DNA of 64,000 nucleotides from Nonomuraea sp. NBC_00507 (GCF_036013525.1 NZ_CP107853.1:9238001-9302000), one strand, 5' to 3'; shown: positions 33,801-42,634, counted from the stretch's first letter. Numbers and translations are program-made. Notes: a model not told the origin generated them from the letters alone.

Positions 33801-34207
33801 ATGCCTGCCATCGCAGCTATCGCCACCTCGGACGCCCCGTCGGCAATCGGCCCTACTCGCAAGCCGTCCGCACCGGTGACCTGCTATTCGTCTCGGGCCA
33901 ACTGCCGCTTCACCCCGAGACCGGAGCGGTCTGCGACAACATCGAGGAACAGACGCGTCAATCCCTCACAAGCGTCACGGCCGTCGTCCGCGAGGCCGGC
34001 GGGCAGCTGTCCGATGTCGTCCGAGTCGGCATCTTCGTCACCGACATCAAGGACTTCGGGGTGGTGAACAAGGTGTACGCCGAGTTCTTCAGCGCGGAGA
34101 CCCGACCGGCGCGAGCGGTCGTCAAGGTGTCCGCCCTGCCGCGCCCAGAGGCCCGCATCGAGATCGAGGCCATCGCCGCCATCGGGGCGAGCAGCGGCAA
34201 CGCCTGA
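33801..34207 (+). pseudogene. RidA-family enamine/imine deaminase with a one-base deletion
   Basis: ATG 33801 after CAAGGAGACGTCGG begins MPAIAAIATSDAPSAIGP; the frame then shifts, and YSQAVRTGDLLFVSGQLPLH plus the rest of a 135-residue RidA protein continues one frame over. The conserved IGPYSQAV straddles the break, where GGCCCTAC (33850-33856) needs one more C. The C-terminus has the typical RPARAVVKVSALPRPEARIE with catalytic Arg. RidA proteins hydrolyse reactive 2-aminoacrylate imines from PLP enzymes. Either a pseudogene or a sequencing error in a C run. Confidence 0.8.
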
Positions 34208-35423
34208 ACAGGTTAAGACCAACGCGGTTGTTGCGGCGCGCGTGCAGACATGAGCTCGCGGCGGTGAAACGTCGGGTCGAGGTGGCGACGAGGAGTCCGA
34301 GTGCGGCGTAGGCTGCGCCGAGCAGGCTGGCGGCCGACCATCCCGTGGCGCTGTAGGCCCAGGTGGTGGTGATCGCACCGAGCGCGGAGCCGAGGGAGTA
34401 GAAGGCCATGTAGGCGCCGATGACGCTGCTGCTCTGGTCGGGGCGGGCGGTGGTGAGCAGGTGCTGGCTGCTGACGTGAACGGCTTGCACGGCGAAGTCC
34501 AGGACGATGACGCCGACGATCAACAGCCACAGCGATGACCTCGCTTGAGCGATCAGCAGCCACGAGGCTGTGAGCAGGGCCAGCGACCAGTCGGTGACGG
34601 AGAGCGCCAGGCCCCGGTCGGCCCATCGGCCGGCCCTGGCCGCGCCCAGCGCCCCGGTGAGACCGGCGAGTCCGAACAATCCGATCTCGGTAGTGCCGAA
34701 GTGCCATGGCGCGTCGCCGAGCGGGAGCGCCAGTCCGCTCCACAGCGTGCCGAAGGAGGCGAACAGGAAGAACGCGACCAGTCCGCGACTGAGGAAGAGC
34801 CGGTCGCCGACGACCAGACGCCCCAGCGATGACAACAGCTGCCCGTACCGAGCTCGGGGGCGGCGGATGTCGGCCTCGAGGGTGAATCGGGCGGCGAGCG
34901 CGAGCATCGCGCAAAGCCCGGCGATGAGGAGGTAGACCATGCGCCAGTCGGTCAGCTCGCCCAGTGTGCCCGCGACCACCCGCACTCCGAGGATCCCGAT
35001 GACCACGCCCGAGGTGACCGCTCCGATGTTGCGGCCGCGCTCGCCGATCGGTGAGACGGCGGCGACATAGGCCACCGTGATCTGGACGGCCACGGCGAAC
35101 AGCCCGGCCAGGGCCAGGCCCGCGATCGCGATGCCACCACTGGGTGCGGCGGCGGCCACCCCCGCACCTACTGCCGTGAGCAGCAAGTGCACCGTGATGA
35201 GCGTGCGGCGGTCGAACAAGTCACCGAGCGGGACCAGCAGCACCAGCCCCGCGAGATAACCGATCTGGCCGGCGGCGACCAGCCACCCCAGCGCTCCTTC
35301 CCCCAGCCCAAGGTCCTCGCCCGCGGCCTCGAGGACCGGCTGGATGCCGTAGATGGTCGACACCGCCACCGCGCACACCAGCGCGAGCACGACCCGCTGC
35401 CTCCCTGTCAATCCTGACGACAT
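34122..35423 (-). CDS. MFS transporter
   Basis: A 433-residue major facilitator protein. STIYGIQPVLEAAGEDLGLG and GYLAGLVLLVPLGDLFDRRT match the branch of the MFS gene at 28070. About 390 residues form twelve membrane helices. The last 43 are Arg/Cys-rich (SCLHARRNNR...), unlike any transporter, and read antisense into the RidA-like gene by 86 bases, so the native stop has been lost. ATG 35423 follows GGAAGGTGAT. Divergent from an HxlR regulator that probably controls it. Confidence 0.85.
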   Translation of the reverse strand: MSSGLTGRQRVVLALVCAVAVSTIYGIQPVLEAAGEDLGLGEGALGWLVAAGQIGYLAGLVLLVPLGDLFDRRTLITVHLLLTAVGAGVAAAAPSGGIAIAGLALAGLFAVAVQITVAYVAAVSPIGERGRNIGAVTSGVVIGILGVRVVAGTLGELTDWRMVYLLIAGLCAMLALAARFTLEADIRRPRARYGQLLSSLGRLVVGDRLFLSRGLVAFFLFASFGTLWSGLALPLGDAPWHFGTTEIGLFGLAGLTGALGAARAGRWADRGLALSVTDWSLALLTASWLLIAQARSSLWLLIVGVIVLDFAVQAVHVSSQHLLTTARPDQSSSVIGAYMAFYSLGSALGAITTTWAYSATGWSAASLLGAAYAALGLLVATSTRRFTAASSCLHARRNNRVGLNLFRRCRCSPRWRRWPRSRCGPLGAAGRTP

Positions 35424-35439
35424 ATCACCTTCCAATAAG

Positions 35440-35493
35440 TTTCAAAATGCAACCTATCTGAAGTTAGGGCATAATGGTTTCAGATTGCAACTC
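35440..35493. promoter_or_regulatory. Direct repeats TTTCANNNTGCAAC between MFS and HxlR genes
   Basis: TTTCAAAATGCAACCT (35440-35455) and TTTCAGATTGCAACTC (35478-35493) are direct repeats 38 bases apart in the 86-base divergent interval. This is the usual arrangement for HxlR-family proteins acting on a divergent target gene. AT-rich promoter sequence lies between them. Confidence 0.6.
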
Positions 35494-35509
35494 ATCGCGG
35501 AGAGGGCCA

Positions 35510-35962
35510 GTGGACGTCACACTCGCTGCGGGAAGCGCTTGGACCGACCCGGCCTGCCCGGTCGCACGGACCGTCGACCTGATAGGCGACCGGTGGAGCC
35601 TGCTGATCATCCGCGACGCGATGGACGGGGCGACGACCTTCACCGAGTTCCATCAGCGGCTGGGGATCGCCCGCAACATCCTCACCGACCGGCTCCGCAA
35701 ACTCGTCGAGCACGGCATCCTTGACAAGAGCGCCGCCACCGACGGCAGACGACACACGTACCGGCTCACCGAAGCCGGGCAGGACCTCTTCACGGCCGTC
35801 GTCGCCCTCCGCCAATGGGGCGAGCGCCACGCCTTCGCCCCAGACGAGCCGCACTCCATTCTCGTCGACGACCAAGGGCGGGAGCTTCCCGAACTCCACC
35901 CGCTCGGCCAAGACGGCGCGCCGCTCTCCGCCGAAGCATCGCACGTTCGGAAAACTGCCTGA
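35510..35962 (+). CDS. HxlR-family transcriptional regulator
   Basis: A 150-residue winged-helix regulator. The opening CPVARTVDLIGDRWSLLIIR is the HxlR signature with its N-terminal Cys, followed by FTEFHQRLGIARNILTDRLR and a wing. HxlR proteins often sense electrophiles or redox state through that Cys. GTG 35510 follows GGAGAGGG; an upstream in-frame ATG (35474) lies inside the operator and lacks a ribosome site. It most likely represses the divergent MFS gene. Confidence 0.88.
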   Translation: MDVTLAAGSAWTDPACPVARTVDLIGDRWSLLIIRDAMDGATTFTEFHQRLGIARNILTDRLRKLVEHGILDKSAATDGRRHTYRLTEAGQDLFTAVVALRQWGERHAFAPDEPHSILVDDQGRELPELHPLGQDGAPLSAEASHVRKTA

Positions 35963-36341
35963 GCCCAGCCGCGCCAGAACCCGTCCCATCGGGCCCTGCA
36001 ATCGACGCCCCTCTACCAGCGCCGAGTCTGCGGCCGACTCGCCTGCCTGTCACTGCAAAGCGTCGCTCCGGACCTACTCAAGGACCATCGCCTTGCAGAG
36101 GAGACAGGTCCTCAAAGTCCTCACCGATCCCAACGCGTTCCCGCCCAACCGCGACCGAGGGCACGGCCATCACTGACGGCGACGATCAACTTGCCGGGAA
36201 CGACTCACTCACCTGCCAGGACGCGCACCTGCGGGATAGCCTCAACGAGTCGTTTTCGGGATGGACCAAGACATTTACCGAGCCTCGGCTCTGCGCGGTC
36301 AGCATGTGCGGGGTCCTACTGCAGGGAGTCGGCCCGGCGGC
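35963..36341. other. 379-base gap without a recognisable gene
   Basis: All six frames were read. No protein similarity, RNA gene or strong hairpin was seen. Base composition stays GC-rich. It separates the HxlR gene from the xanthine dehydrogenase relic and is probably eroded coding sequence. Confidence 0.4.
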
Positions 36342-36605
36342 TCAGAGCAGGGCCTCGGCGGTGATGGGCAGGTCGCGGAGGCGGCGTCCGGTGGCGTGGA
36401 AGACCGCGTTGGCGATGGCGGGCGCCACGCCGATGCCACCCACCATCCCGCCGATCGCCTGGCTGTCGGCGAGCTTGAGGCTGATGATCCGGCCAGCGTC
36501 GTAGACGCCGATCCTCCGCCGCACCAGCCCCAGGCGGGCGTCGACGGCGACCTCGGCGAACCTCGCGGCGTAGCCGTACATCGAGAACCGGGACTTCTCC
36601 CCGGG
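36342..36605 (-). pseudogene. Xanthine-dehydrogenase-type molybdopterin subunit relic with internal deletion
   Basis: The frame reads YGYAARFAEVAVDARLGLVR, GVYDAGRIISLKLADSQAIG and GMVGGIG, then jumps to APAIANAVFHATGRRLRDLP ITAEALL. These are two blocks of the C-terminal region of aerobic CO/xanthine dehydrogenase large subunits. In intact proteins roughly 80-90 residues, including the GSKGIGE segment, lie between them. The N-terminal 600 or so residues are absent. A deletion within the gene and loss of its front are both visible. Confidence 0.7.
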
Positions 36606-36777
36606 TTGTAGGACCCGCGCGCTAGGAGGTGGGCGCCGTTGTTGCGGGCAAGGAGCTGCCGGTAGGTCGGTGTCGTCCATGTCGTTTCCGGGCGCCCGCC
36701 CGCACTCTGGTGTCGGCTGGCAGCTCAGGTGGTGACACGGGCACTCGGAGACGCGCGGTCGTCGCTCTGGTAGAGGG

Positions 36778-37124
36778 CTATGAGGAGCGGCCGGTCATAG
36801 TGGCCATCTCGTCCGGGGGCCGCGGGCAGCCGCGCTGGAGCCAGTCGCTGATCCAGGAGCACAGCGCCGAGGCGTGCGCGAGGTGGTTGTTGACCGTCGC
36901 CGGAGCCATAGCGGCCGCGCTGCCGTCCTTCGCCGCCACCCCGTGGCTGCCAGATGATCGCGCCAGGCGGCGAGTTCGCGGGCGGTGATCGCCGAGACGC
37001 GCTCATGCCCGAGCCCGGAGCCGATCCAGACGCGCAGCCGCTCCAGATGGCGGCTGATCTTCGCACTCACCTCGGCCGAACGCACCCCGCGCACCGCGAG
37101 ATCCAGGTAGCGCTCGATCCACAC
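36778..37124 (-). pseudogene. N-terminal relic of a tyrosine recombinase, frameshifted
   Basis: From 37124 the frame reads MWIERYLDLAVRGVRSAEVS, GSGLGHERVSAITARELAAW and RDHLAATG. It then shifts to AKDGSAAAMAPATVNNHLAH and ASALCSWISD before a stop. This is the core-binding (SAM-like) domain of an integrase; PATVNNHLAHASAL is diagnostic. The catalytic domain is gone. It may be the counterpart of one of the C-terminal integrase relics at 45.8-46.7 kb. Confidence 0.65.
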
Positions 37125-37418
37125 CCCAAGATCGTCATCGGTCGGGTCGAGCTCCCCGGACAGGCCGACAACCTTTCGTGAAGTGATTTTGCGGCGAGCC
37201 TGCCCCTCGGCCGAAACGGCCGAGCTGGGCGTCTGCGAGAGCGTGCCGCCAGGTTACTTCACGGAAGGGCCATTTCCTGAAGAGAAACGGCCCTGGCTGC
37301 CGGGGGTGGTCGTACGCCGACAAAGGTGCCCGCCGCCTAGCAGCGGTGTGCCGTGCCGCAAGCCTGAACGCCACCGCCGCAGGCCACGAAGCTCAAGCTC
37401 GCCAACCAAGATGCGGCT

Positions 37419-37814
37419 TTAGCCGACACGTTGTCCCTCATGGTTGACGGCGACTACCTCGATGCCGTTGGCAGTGAATGCCGCGATGACGGAGGAGTCG
37501 GCTTCGTGGTCGGTGACGAGGGTCCATTTGCGTGGTAGTCGTGCCCAGGCGTGGAAAGGTTGGCGGATCAGCTTGGCGGCGTGCGCCAGAACGTAGACGT
37601 GTTCGGTGCTACGTGCCATCAGTTCTTTGAGGCGGGTCTGCTGTAGGTCTGCCTCACAGATCCCGCCGTCGGGGAAGACGCCGTCGGCGCCGAGGAAGAC
37701 GCGGTCGAAGGTCATCTTTTCCAGCGCCGCTTCGGCCAGTGGTTCGACCAGTCCATGGCTGAGGTGCCGCAGGCTGCCGCCATGCCAGACGCTCTGCGTC
37801 TGGCTGCGCAGTCA
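37419..37814 (-). pseudogene. DeoR/GlpR-family regulator, C-terminal domain only
   Basis: The frame gives SVWHGGSLRHLSHGLVEPLA, MTFDRVFLGADGVFPDGGIC and LKELMARSTEHVYVLAHAAK. This is the sugar-phosphate-sensing domain of DeoR-type repressors, ending naturally at VAVNHEGQRVG. The N-terminal helix-turn-helix and the first part of the effector domain are replaced by unrelated sequence. A truncated gene. Confidence 0.65.
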
Positions 37815-38047
37815 TCGGAACGCATCTGTAGCGCCGAGCCGATCGCTCCCAAGAGACCACTTGCCATCCGGCGCCACCTCCTCTATTGTCTGACGAACGT
37901 AAGATAAACGATCGTACGACAATGGGATGTCATCCCGGTCCGGCGTCAAGGGCGTCGATTCCACCCGGATGTCTCCCATGTGCTCGACGTCTCGGATGTC
38001 GCCGAACGTCCATTGATCAGTCACTCGTTGATTTGCCGAGGAGAGTC

Positions 38048-39130
38048 ATGCAGCAGCAACGCCAGCAAACGGCCCTGCGTAGTGCATCGAGCGCAAGGCG
38101 TTTTCTGAAGAAGAACGTCGGAATCGCGCTGGCGGTCACCGCGGCGGCGGCCGTCCTGGGGTCGGCGCCGTCCGCGTCCGCAGCGACGGGACACGCGTAT
38201 CGCGGATCCGTTGTCACCGACGTACGGACCGTGGCGACGTTCGACTACGCCGTCGGCGAGATCCCCGAGAACATCACCGTCAACCCCGACGGCTCAATGA
38301 CCCTGTCCATGCTCGGCAGTTGCGCGGTGTGCCAGCGCACCCATGGGCCGCAGCTAATGCGTATCTCCGCGTCCGGAGGCCGCACGGTGCTCGTCACCGG
38401 GCAGGTGGGTGAGGCGATCAGCGGCAACACCCGTGGCAGTGACGGCACCGTCTACTACAGCGTGTGGGCCCCGGGCAACGCGGACAGGAACGGCGTGTAC
38501 ACGCTGCGTCCGGACGGTACCCCTCAGCGCATCGCCGCTCTGCCCGCCGACGCGGGCCCCAATGGGCTGGCCATCGACCCGGCCGGACGCACCCTCTACA
38601 TCGCCGACAGCCTGAAGGGCCTCATCTGGTCCGTTCCGGTCTCGGGCGGATCGGTGACCCCGTGGCTGACCGATGCCGCTCTCGCGCCGGTGCCGACCGA
38701 AGCCCTGCCGATCGGTGCCAACGGGCTCAGGTTCCACAACGGCGCACTGTGGGTCAGCAACTTCAACAAGGGAACACTGCTGCGGGTACCGGTCACCCCC
38801 GCCGGCGCGGCCGGTCCCATCCGCCTTGTCGCCGGCGGCCTGCCCAACATCGACGATTTCAGCTTCCTGACCCCGTGGTCCGATGTGGTGTTCGCAGCGC
38901 AGAACGGCTCCTCCTCGCAGAACGGTCCGGACAGGATCGTGGTGGTCTACCCGAACGGCACCTACAAGGCCGTTCTGACCAGCGCGGACGGTCTCGCCTC
39001 GCCCTCCGCGACCGCGGTTCGCGGCGACCGGTTGTACATCACCGACGGCGGGGTCCCCGAGCCCCACGACGCGAAACTGCAGACCGGGAGGATCAATGTC
39101 GCCGCTCTCCTGGCCAACGCAGCACACTGA
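38048..39130 (+). CDS. Secreted SMP-30/gluconolactonase-like beta-propeller protein
   Basis: A 360-residue exported protein. A twin-Arg-like basic N-terminus (ARRFLKKN) and hydrophobic stretch end at SASAATGHA. The body has repeated propeller blades: NGLAIDPAGRTLYIADSLKG, NGLRFHNGALWVSNFNKGTL and TAVRGDRLYITDGG, typical of SMP-30/strictosidine-synthase-like folds. ATG 38048 follows GAGGAGAGTC. It may be a lactonase or an unassigned sugar-acid enzyme. A TetR gene follows after 53 bases on the same strand. Confidence 0.8.
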   Translation: MQQQRQQTALRSASSARRFLKKNVGIALAVTAAAAVLGSAPSASAATGHAYRGSVVTDVRTVATFDYAVGEIPENITVNPDGSMTLSMLGSCAVCQRTHGPQLMRISASGGRTVLVTGQVGEAISGNTRGSDGTVYYSVWAPGNADRNGVYTLRPDGTPQRIAALPADAGPNGLAIDPAGRTLYIADSLKGLIWSVPVSGGSVTPWLTDAALAPVPTEALPIGANGLRFHNGALWVSNFNKGTLLRVPVTPAGAAGPIRLVAGGLPNIDDFSFLTPWSDVVFAAQNGSSSQNGPDRIVVVYPNGTYKAVLTSADGLASPSATAVRGDRLYITDGGVPEPHDAKLQTGRINVAALLANAAH

Positions 39131-39183
39131 CTCGGCCAAGGCGGTATCCGGGGGCGCTAGCCCCGGCTGCGATGGAGGAACGC

Positions 39184-39774
39184 ATGGTGCGGTACGCGAA
39201 AGAACAAAAGCAGGAGACAAGGCAGCGGATCATTACGACGGCCGGTCGCCGGCTCAAGCGGGACGGCATCGACGGCTCCGGAGTCGCGACCCTCATGAGG
39301 GACGCGGGCCTGACCAACGGCGCCTTGTACGCCTACTTCCCCTCCAAGGATGAACTCGTCACCACCGCGGTCGCCGACCAGATGCGCGCACAACACGCCA
39401 ACATCGTCGCGCAGGCAGCGCCCGGCCGTGCCGGACTCGAACAGATCGTGCGCTGGTACTTCTCCCCCGAGCAGCGCGACAACATCGAGGACGGCTGCCC
39501 CAACGCCGCCCTGCTCGACGAGATCGCACGCTCCACGGATCCCACCAGGCAGGCATACACCGACGGCGCGCTTGTCCTCATCGACGACTTCGCCGCCCGC
39601 CTGGCACCCCACGATCCACCGTCGGCGCGTCTGAAAGCACTCGGCCTCCTCGGCATGCTGGCCGGGACACTGCAACTCTCTCGCGCCCTGACCGACCGGC
39701 AGCTCGCCGACCAACTCCTCAAACAGGGCATCCGCAACGCCCTCGCACTCCTGGATGCCGAGCAGCACAACTGA
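39184..39774 (+). CDS. TetR-family transcriptional regulator
   Basis: A 196-residue regulator. HTH: RQRIITTAGRRLKRDGIDGS then GVATLMRDAGLTNGALYAYF with a PSKDEL end, of the AcrR/YcdC-like branch. The C-terminal domain holds SPEQRDNIEDGCPNAALLDE, frequent in TetR proteins regulating redox or efflux genes. ATG 39184 is chosen because GGAGGAACGC precedes it. It may control the upstream propeller protein or the former oxidoreductase gene now reduced to a relic downstream. Confidence 0.88.
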   Translation: MVRYAKEQKQETRQRIITTAGRRLKRDGIDGSGVATLMRDAGLTNGALYAYFPSKDELVTTAVADQMRAQHANIVAQAAPGRAGLEQIVRWYFSPEQRDNIEDGCPNAALLDEIARSTDPTRQAYTDGALVLIDDFAARLAPHDPPSARLKALGLLGMLAGTLQLSRALTDRQLADQLLKQGIRNALALLDAEQHN

Positions 39775-39779
39775 GACGC

Positions 39780-39920
39780 CATCCGCGTACCGATCAGAAG
39801 CTGGTCCGGTCGAACAAGGTCGGCGGCTCCCTCGACAACCGCATCCGCTTCGCCGTCGAGGTCACCACCGCCGTGGCAGACGAGATCGGCCACACCGACT
39901 ACCCCACCCACACCGCCTGA
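39780..39920 (+). pseudogene. Old-yellow-enzyme relic
   Basis: A frame reading PRTDQKLVRSNKVGGSLDNR then IRFAVEVTTAVADEIG matches the FLDPRVNHRTD-x-x-GGS-x-ENR-x-RF segment of alkene reductases of the old yellow enzyme family. About 45 codons remain, then an early stop. TetR regulators commonly neighbour such genes, consistent with the preceding one. Confidence 0.55.
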
Positions 39921-39982
39921 CAAACCCCGCCGATACCGGTCCTGGCGGGCCGGTATGCCAAATGGCCCCATGGAGGTACCAA

Positions 39983-40900
39983 ATGTCTGAGCACGCTGCT
40001 GTTGAACTGAGCCCGGAAGCGATCCAATTCGCGGAATGGCTGGCCACAGGGGCGAATCCCCCGTCCGAGTTGGATGCGGCGCGCGTCCAGGCGGAGCAAG
40101 TCCATCTCGCGGCCCGGGAGCCGGAGGGCGTCACCTATCGGGAGGTGGACGCGGGTGGCGTTCTGGGAATCTGGTGCGAACCCGTCGACGCCAACACCGA
40201 CTACGTCCTCCTGCACACTCACGCCGGGGGCTCCGTTCTGGCGTCAGCACACGTCGACCGAAAGCTCGCCGGCCATATCGCCAAGGCCGCCGGGGCCCCC
40301 GTACTGGTCCTGGACTTCCGGCGCGCACCGGAACACAAGTACCCGGCTCAGGTGGACGACGCGGAGGCGGCCTTCACCTGGCTGCTCTCCGAAGGGTATG
40401 CGCCGGGAAACATCATCACGATCGGCCACTCGATCGGCGGGTTCATCGCCGTCGCCCTGGCGCTTCGCCTCCGCGACAAGAAGCAGCCCCTGCCCGGCGC
40501 CATCGTGTCGATCTCCCCCTGGTGCGACCTCGAGATCGCCAACGAGACCATCGCGACCAACGCCGGGACGGACAAGATTCTCAGCAAGGAACTGCTGGAG
40601 TTCTTCCGGGATGCCTGGATCGGCGGCACGGGCATCGAGTTCACGGACACCCGGATCAACCTGAACCGGGCGGACCTGAGCGGTCTTCCCCCCACCCTCG
40701 TCTCCTGGGGAACGTACGAGGTCCTCGCCGGCGAGGACGAGGAGTTCGCCGCCCGCGTCAAGGACGCCGGAATCGACACGGCGACCGTTGTGGTCCCCGG
40801 AGGCCAGCACTCGTACGTCTACGGAGCCGGCCGGATTCCGGAGACCGACGCCGCCATCGCACAGATCGGCGCGTGGGTCCGTGAGAAGACCAAGATCTGA
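39983..40900 (+). CDS. Alpha/beta hydrolase, HSL-like
   Basis: A 305-residue esterase of the hormone-sensitive-lipase-like group. The oxyanion motif reads THAGGS instead of HGGG, the nucleophile elbow is GHSIGG, and GGQHSYVY near the end supplies the catalytic His. RRAPEHKYPAQVDDAEAAFTW is a family segment. ATG 39983 follows TGGAGGTACCAA. The altered oxyanion motif is noteworthy. Another HSL-type gene lies 193 bases downstream. Confidence 0.87.
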   Translation: MSEHAAVELSPEAIQFAEWLATGANPPSELDAARVQAEQVHLAAREPEGVTYREVDAGGVLGIWCEPVDANTDYVLLHTHAGGSVLASAHVDRKLAGHIAKAAGAPVLVLDFRRAPEHKYPAQVDDAEAAFTWLLSEGYAPGNIITIGHSIGGFIAVALALRLRDKKQPLPGAIVSISPWCDLEIANETIATNAGTDKILSKELLEFFRDAWIGGTGIEFTDTRINLNRADLSGLPPTLVSWGTYEVLAGEDEEFAARVKDAGIDTATVVVPGGQHSYVYGAGRIPETDAAIAQIGAWVREKTKI

Positions 40901-41093
40901 CCGAGCGGTACAGCGGCGGCAGTCGCAGGCGACGGCCGGGACGGCTGACCACGACGGCGGCTTCAGCTGCGCGCCAGCCTTCCCATCGTCGGTGTCGCAC
41001 AGGCTTCACAACCGTCCCCACTCTCGACACCGACCACCCGCCGGGTGGCCAGACGATTCCATACACCTCGATGAGGGAAAGAACGAGGACCCG

Positions 41094-42014
41094 ATGAGTG
41101 CCTTCCACCCCGATCTCAAACGAGGCCGCTTTATCCCCAATGTGTCCTACGGACGTCTGTCGTCGCGCATCGTGCGGAGCGTGAAGTGGCGCTCGACCGA
41201 TTCAGGGCCGGACGTCACGGTTCAGGAGATCGTCGTGCCCGGGCCCAAGGGCGCACCGCCCGTCTCGGTTCGCGTCTTCCAGCCGACCGGCCTGAAGGCA
41301 GCGGCTCCGGCGCTGCTCTGGATACACGGAGGCGGACTGATCTTCGGCGCACCCGAGCAGGACGACCGTACGAACATCGCCTTCTCCCGCGAGCTCGGCA
41401 TCACCGTCGCCGCGGTTCGTTATCGACTGGGGCCGGACCATCCCGCGCCCGCCGCGGTCGAGGACGCCTACGCCGCGCTGCGTGGACTGGCCGAGCGCGC
41501 GGGCGACCTGCACATCGACATCGATCGCATCGCGATCGGCGGTGCCAGCGCGGGCGGCGGAATCGCCGCGGCCCTCGCGCTGCTCGCCCATGACCGGGCC
41601 GAGATCCGCCCAGTGTTCCAACTGCTCCTCTACCCCATGCTGGACGACCGCACGACGACGAGAACCGACCTGGACACCCTCAAGGTGCGCGTCTGGACGC
41701 CCAAGAGCAACCGCTACGGCTGGTCGTCCTACCTCGGCGACGCCGTCGCGGGCCCGGACGTCTCCCCGTACGCGGCCGCAGCCCGCCGCGAGGATCTCAC
41801 CGGTCTTCCTCCGGCCTGGATCGGCGTCGGCACCCTCGATCTCTTCCACGACGAAGACGTCGAGTACGCGCGCCGGCTGAGTGACAGCGGCGTCCCCTGC
41901 GACCTCGACGTCATCCCCGGCGCCTTTCACGGCTTCGACCTGGTATTTCCTAAGGCCGAGGTCTCGCGGGAGTTCTGGCGCCGGCAGGCACGAGCGCTGA
42001 AGGGCGCACTGTGA
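41094..42014 (+). CDS. Alpha/beta hydrolase, hormone-sensitive-lipase family
   Basis: A 306-residue esterase. It has the canonical HGGG (LLWIHGGGLIFGAPE), the elbow GGASAGGG with the nucleophile Ser, catalytic Asp in GTLDLFHDED and His in GAFHGFDLVF. Probably hydrolyses short-chain carboxylic esters. ATG 41094 follows GAACGAGGACCCG. It is followed 12 bases later by the SDR/enoyl-CoA-hydratase relic, so the set may once have been a catabolic operon. Confidence 0.9.
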   Translation: MSAFHPDLKRGRFIPNVSYGRLSSRIVRSVKWRSTDSGPDVTVQEIVVPGPKGAPPVSVRVFQPTGLKAAAPALLWIHGGGLIFGAPEQDDRTNIAFSRELGITVAAVRYRLGPDHPAPAAVEDAYAALRGLAERAGDLHIDIDRIAIGGASAGGGIAAALALLAHDRAEIRPVFQLLLYPMLDDRTTTRTDLDTLKVRVWTPKSNRYGWSSYLGDAVAGPDVSPYAAAARREDLTGLPPAWIGVGTLDLFHDEDVEYARRLSDSGVPCDLDVIPGAFHGFDLVFPKAEVSREFWRRQARALKGAL

Positions 42015-42026
42015 GTCCGACCGAAA

Positions 42027-42512
42027 GTGAAGGCAGATGGACATGCAGATCGCGGCGAAGGGTGCCGTCCTCACGGCGGCGGCAACGGGATCGGGCGGGA
42101 AGTGGTGCCCGGCGGTGGTGGTGCCGAGCGACTCCCGCGGTCCATCGGCCGCGACCGGGCGCTCGAGGCGATCCTCGGCAGCGCCGACTACGACGCCGAC
42201 CTGGCCGAGCGCTGGGGATGGGTCACCCGGGCCCTGCCGGACGCGGAACTCGACACCTTCGTCGACGCGACGGTCGCACGCCTCGCTTCCTTCGACCGGC
42301 AGGCGTTGGCGACCGCCAAGGCGATGGTCGGCCGGGCCACCCTGCCGCCGGACGCCGACCTGATCGCCTCCTACGGCGCGTTCGTGGACTCGCTGACCAG
42401 CCCGGGACTCCTGCCCCGGGCGATGGCGCTCGGCGCACTGGCCGCCGACAAGGGCCTGGACGTCGAATACCAGCTGGGCGAATACCTCGGCCAGATCAAC
42501 CAGAACCTCTGA
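42027..42512 (+). pseudogene. Chimeric relic: SDR N-terminus joined to enoyl-CoA hydratase C-terminus
   Basis: Around 42043 one frame encodes MQIAAKGAVLT, and a shifted frame continues GGGNGIGREVV, the NAD-binding start of a short-chain dehydrogenase. The same open frame passes directly into PGGGGAERLPRSIGRDRALE and DYDADLAERWGWVTRALPDA, the C-terminal half of an enoyl-CoA hydratase/isomerase. A deletion within similar Gly-rich sequence apparently joined two genes. The 161-codon open frame is continuous after the first frameshift, but neither enzyme is complete. Confidence 0.65.
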
Positions 42513-42581
42513 TCGTTCCTCTCCGCGGCGGCGAGAGGCTAAGAAGGCCGGCTCTAGCGGCCCCTGTGGCACCGAACCGAA

Positions 42582-42617
42582 TGCGGGGTACGCCATGCGC
42601 ACCCGGCGTACCCCGCA
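42582..42617. terminator. Strong hairpin terminator
   Basis: TGCGGGGTACGCC (42582-42594) and GGCGTACCCCGCA (42605-42617) form a perfect 13-bp stem with a 10-base loop. It follows the hydrolase/hydratase unit and precedes the IclR relic. No T-run. Confidence 0.7.
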
Positions 42618-42634
42618 CGGAAGGCAAACGCGTC

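Noticed and set aside
37812..38024. 70-codon minus-strand ORF (MTDQWTFGDIRDVEH...)
   Set aside because: No recognisable family or ribosome site, and it runs into the region where the DeoR gene lost its front; could be eroded sequence, so not called.
41939..41951. GGTATTTCCTAAG resembling the sulfur element
   Set aside because: Lies inside the esterase coding sequence and lacks the final AC of TTTCCTAC.
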